The notes under the pieces were generated by a model that saw only the letters and a list, made by a program, of their open reading frames with translations, was not told the origin of the DNA and ran no database searches. A stretch of DNA of 6,862 nucleotides from NCBI GenBank assembly GCA_047606565.1, contig JASGEH010000173.1:1-6862 (forward strand), read 5' to 3'. This DNA is from Comamonas_F sp047606565 (GTDB taxonomy: Bacteria; Pseudomonadota; Gammaproteobacteria; Burkholderiales; Burkholderiaceae_C). A program made the translations under genes and the position numbers. Below, one piece after another: positions 5,609 to 6,862 of the stretch. The first letter of the stretch is position 1. Every line of letters starts with the position of its first letter.

Positions 5609-6554
5609 GCTGCACGCCCGGCAGCGCGCAGGCCATGATGGCGTTGCGCAGCGCGGCGATGGCCTCGTAGCGCGTGAAGCTGCGCCGCCACACCAGCGCC
5701 ACGCGGCGCGTGGGCGCGGCGCCGTCGAACGGCAGGTAGCGCACCGGATCGTCGTCGCCACGCGCGCGCGGATGGCCGTCGGCGTCGAGTGCCTGCGGCG
5801 GCACGCTCAGGCGCGGCACCACCGTCACGCCCATGCCGGCGGCCACCATGTGCTTGATGGTCTCCAGCGACGATCCCTCGAAGCTCTTGCGTATGCCCTC
5901 GGCGTCGCTGGAGAAGCGGGCGAACTCGGGGCACACCTCCAGCACGTGGTCGCGAAAGCAGTGGCCGCTGCCCAGCAGCAGCATGGTTTCCTGCTTGAGC
6001 TCGATGGCATCGACCTGGTCGCGCGCGGCCAGCTTGTGCTGGACCGGCACGGCGGCGTAGAAGGGCTCGTCGTACAGCGGCGCGACCGCCAGGCCGGTGT
6101 CAGGAAAGGGCTCGGCCAGGATGGCGCAGTCGATCTCGCCCAGGCGCAGCATCTCCAGCAGCTTGACGGTGAAGTTCTCGTGCAGCATCAGCGGCATCTG
6201 CGGCGTGCGCGCGATCACCTGCCGCACCAGGTCGGGCAACAGGTAGGGGCCGATGGTGTAGATCACGCCCAGCCGCAGCGGGCCGGCCAGCGGGTCCTGC
6301 CCGCGCTTGGCGATCTCCTTGATGGCGGCGGCCTGCTCCAGCACCGTCTGCGCCTGGCGAATGATGTCCTCGCCCAGCGGCGTGACGCTGACTTCGCTGG
6401 CGCTGCGCTCGAACAGCTTGACCTCCAGCTCGTCTTCCAGCTTCTTGACGGCGACGCTGAGCGTCGGCTGCGAAACGTGGCAGGCCTCGGCCGCCTTGCC
6501 GAAATGGCGTTCGCGGGCCACGGCAACGATGTATTTGAGTTCGGTCAGCGTCAT
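5598..6554 (-). CDS. oxyR: Hydrogen-peroxide-sensing LysR-type regulator OxyR
   Basis: Transcription factor that senses hydrogen peroxide through a reversible disulfide and switches on peroxide defence genes (catalase, alkyl hydroperoxide reductase and Dps in other bacteria). The 318-residue protein has the N-terminal LysR winged helix-turn-helix (about 1-60; recognition region FGKAAEACHVSQPTLS at 18-33), a linker helix, and an effector domain from about 91. The redox pair is in GSGHCFRDHVLEVCPE: Cys-199 and Cys-208, the same numbers as in E. coli OxyR. The following SSLETIKHMVAAGMGVTVVP (228-247) is also an OxyR hallmark. The start at 6554 gives the conserved MTLTELKYIV beginning; the open frame upstream to 6686 has no match. 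The ribosome site is poor (GGAG is 16 bases away). It lies upstream of dps on the same strand and is divergent from a LysE-type exporter. Confidence 0.96.
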   Translation of the reverse strand: MTLTELKYIVAVARERHFGKAAEACHVSQPTLSVAVKKLEDELEVKLFERSASEVSVTPLGEDIIRQAQTVLEQAAAIKEIAKRGQDPLAGPLRLGVIYTIGPYLLPDLVRQVIARTPQMPLMLHENFTVKLLEMLRLGEIDCAILAEPFPDTGLAVAPLYDEPFYAAVPVQHKLAARDQVDAIELKQETMLLLGSGHCFRDHVLEVCPEFARFSSDAEGIRKSFEGSSLETIKHMVAAGMGVTVVPRLSVPPQALDADGHPRARGDDDPVRYLPFDGAAPTRRVALVWRRSFTRYEAIAALRNAIMACALPGVQRLT

Positions 6555-6575
6555 GGTCGATCGGGAGTTGCTCCA

Positions 6576-6581
6576 ATGATA
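6576..6581 (-). promoter_or_regulatory. Possible -10 element of oxyR
   Basis: TATCAT on the minus strand matches TATAAT at five of six bases and lies 22 bases before the oxyR ATG. No good -35 hexamer is found at 16-18 bases upstream. If real, the transcript would start about 10-15 bases before the ATG, and the OxyR-like element at 6626-6640 would centre near -65, the usual recognition position for LysR-type regulators. Confidence 0.35.
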
Positions 6582-6620
6582 CGCAGTGAGACACCAGGGC
6601 ACGCCGCCGGCCCGGGCGCA

Positions 6621-6635
6621 GGCGGATAATCCGCC
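6621..6635. repeat. 15-bp perfect palindrome in the oxyR/exporter intergenic region
   Basis: GGCGGA-TAA-TCCGCC has 6-bp arms around a three-base centre, midway in the 120-bp divergent gap. It contains GATAAT (6625-6630), which could act as a -10 for the rightward exporter, 44 bases before the ribosome-binding region ends. The shape suits a regulator-binding site. Confidence 0.5.
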
Positions 6636-6640
6636 GCTAT
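6626..6640. promoter_or_regulatory. Candidate OxyR half-operator (ATAA-N7-CTAT)
   Basis: The known OxyR consensus is built from ATAG-N7-CTAT units repeated every 22 bases. Here ATAA (6626-6629), seven bases, then CTAT (6637-6640) matches one unit with one core mismatch. The neighbouring unit expected on either side is absent. Its place upstream of oxyR would suit autoregulation, but one dimer core alone is weak evidence. Confidence 0.35.
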
Positions 6641-6660
6641 CGGCCCCCGGCCCGATGGAT

Positions 6661-6664
6661 GGAG
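6661..6664 (+). promoter_or_regulatory. Shine-Dalgarno GGAG for the LysE-family gene
   Basis: GGAG lies ten bases before the ATG at 6675 and supports that start for the rightward partial gene. Confidence 0.6.
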
Positions 6665-6674
6665 AACACCCGCC

Positions 6675-6862
6675 ATGTCGCTGCACGAGTTCCTGCTGTT
6701 CCTGCCCGCCTGCTTCGCGCTGAACCTGTCGTTCGGCCCGAACAACCTGCTCTCGCTCACCTACGGGGCGCGCTATGGCGTGCCGGTGGCGATGGCCGCC
6801 GGCATCGGCCGGCTGCTGGCCTTCGCCATCATGGTGTCGATCTCGGGCCTGGGCATGGGCAC
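6675..6862 (+). CDS. LysE/RhtB-family exporter, N-terminal part
   Basis: Start of an inner-membrane amino-acid or metabolite exporter of the LysE/RhtB family; the window ends after 62 codons of an expected 200 or so. The N-terminus (MSLHEFLLFLPACFALNLS) is a hydrophobic first helix. It is followed by the family signature FGPNNLLSLTYGARYG (20-35) and a second hydrophobic helix containing AGIGRLLAFAIMVSI. The substrate cannot be told. It is transcribed away from oxyR across 120 bp that must hold both promoters. Whether OxyR controls it is unknown; LysR-type regulators often control a divergent LysE-type gene, but OxyR normally has other targets. Confidence 0.88.
   Translation, partial: MSLHEFLLFLPACFALNLSFGPNNLLSLTYGARYGVPVAMAAGIGRLLAFAIMVSISGLGMG

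Noticed and set aside
4887..6629. A 580-codon plus-strand frame opposite dps and oxyR
   Set aside because: Gly/Ala/Arg/His-rich without motifs; antisense to two certain genes.

Overview
This 6.9 kb window is GC-rich chromosomal DNA from what looks like a betaproteobacterium, most likely of the order Burkholderiales. The clues are strong G/C third-position bias, the style of the OxyR protein (Cys-199 and Cys-208 at the same numbering as E. coli), and general protein resemblance. A Comamonadaceae-like host is my guess, from sequence feel only. Seven genes lie on the minus strand and one, cut by the right edge, on the plus strand. I see no mobile elements, tRNA, rRNA or CRISPR.

Reading the minus strand in the direction of transcription (right to left), the first block is oxidative-stress defence. 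oxyR (6554 to 5598) encodes the peroxide sensor and regulator. It is followed by a 93-bp gap and dps (5504 to 4845), a ferritin-like DNA-protecting protein with an unusual lysine/threonine/alanine-rich N-terminal tail. A textbook intrinsic terminator (4774-4799) ends this block.

The second block begins only 33 bp after the terminator's U-tract. It is a tight four-gene cluster: a YegS/DAGK-family lipid kinase (4740 to 3571), a calcineurin-like metallophosphoesterase (3574 to 2615, ATGA overlap), an Ogt-type O6-alkylguanine-DNA alkyltransferase (2583 to 1912, 31-bp gap), and a PAP2-family membrane phosphatase (1912 to 1133, one-base TGATG overlap). A kinase that would make phosphatidic acid and a phosphatase of the type that removes lipid phosphates sit in one probable transcript, with a DNA repair gene between them. 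After 108 bp comes a YnfM-like MFS transporter (1024 leftward), cut by the left edge.

On the plus strand, diverging from oxyR across a 120-bp gap, is the start of a LysE/RhtB-family exporter (6675 rightward). That gap holds a 15-bp perfect palindrome, overlapped by an ATAA-N7-CTAT element that resembles one OxyR dimer site.

The genes belong to familiar families, and nothing here amounts to a wholly new system. The points most worth a second look are the lipid-kinase/phosphoesterase/alkyltransferase/PAP2 cluster, the repeat-built insert in the alkyltransferase next to its catalytic core, the Dps tail and 5'-leader hairpin, and the candidate OxyR element.
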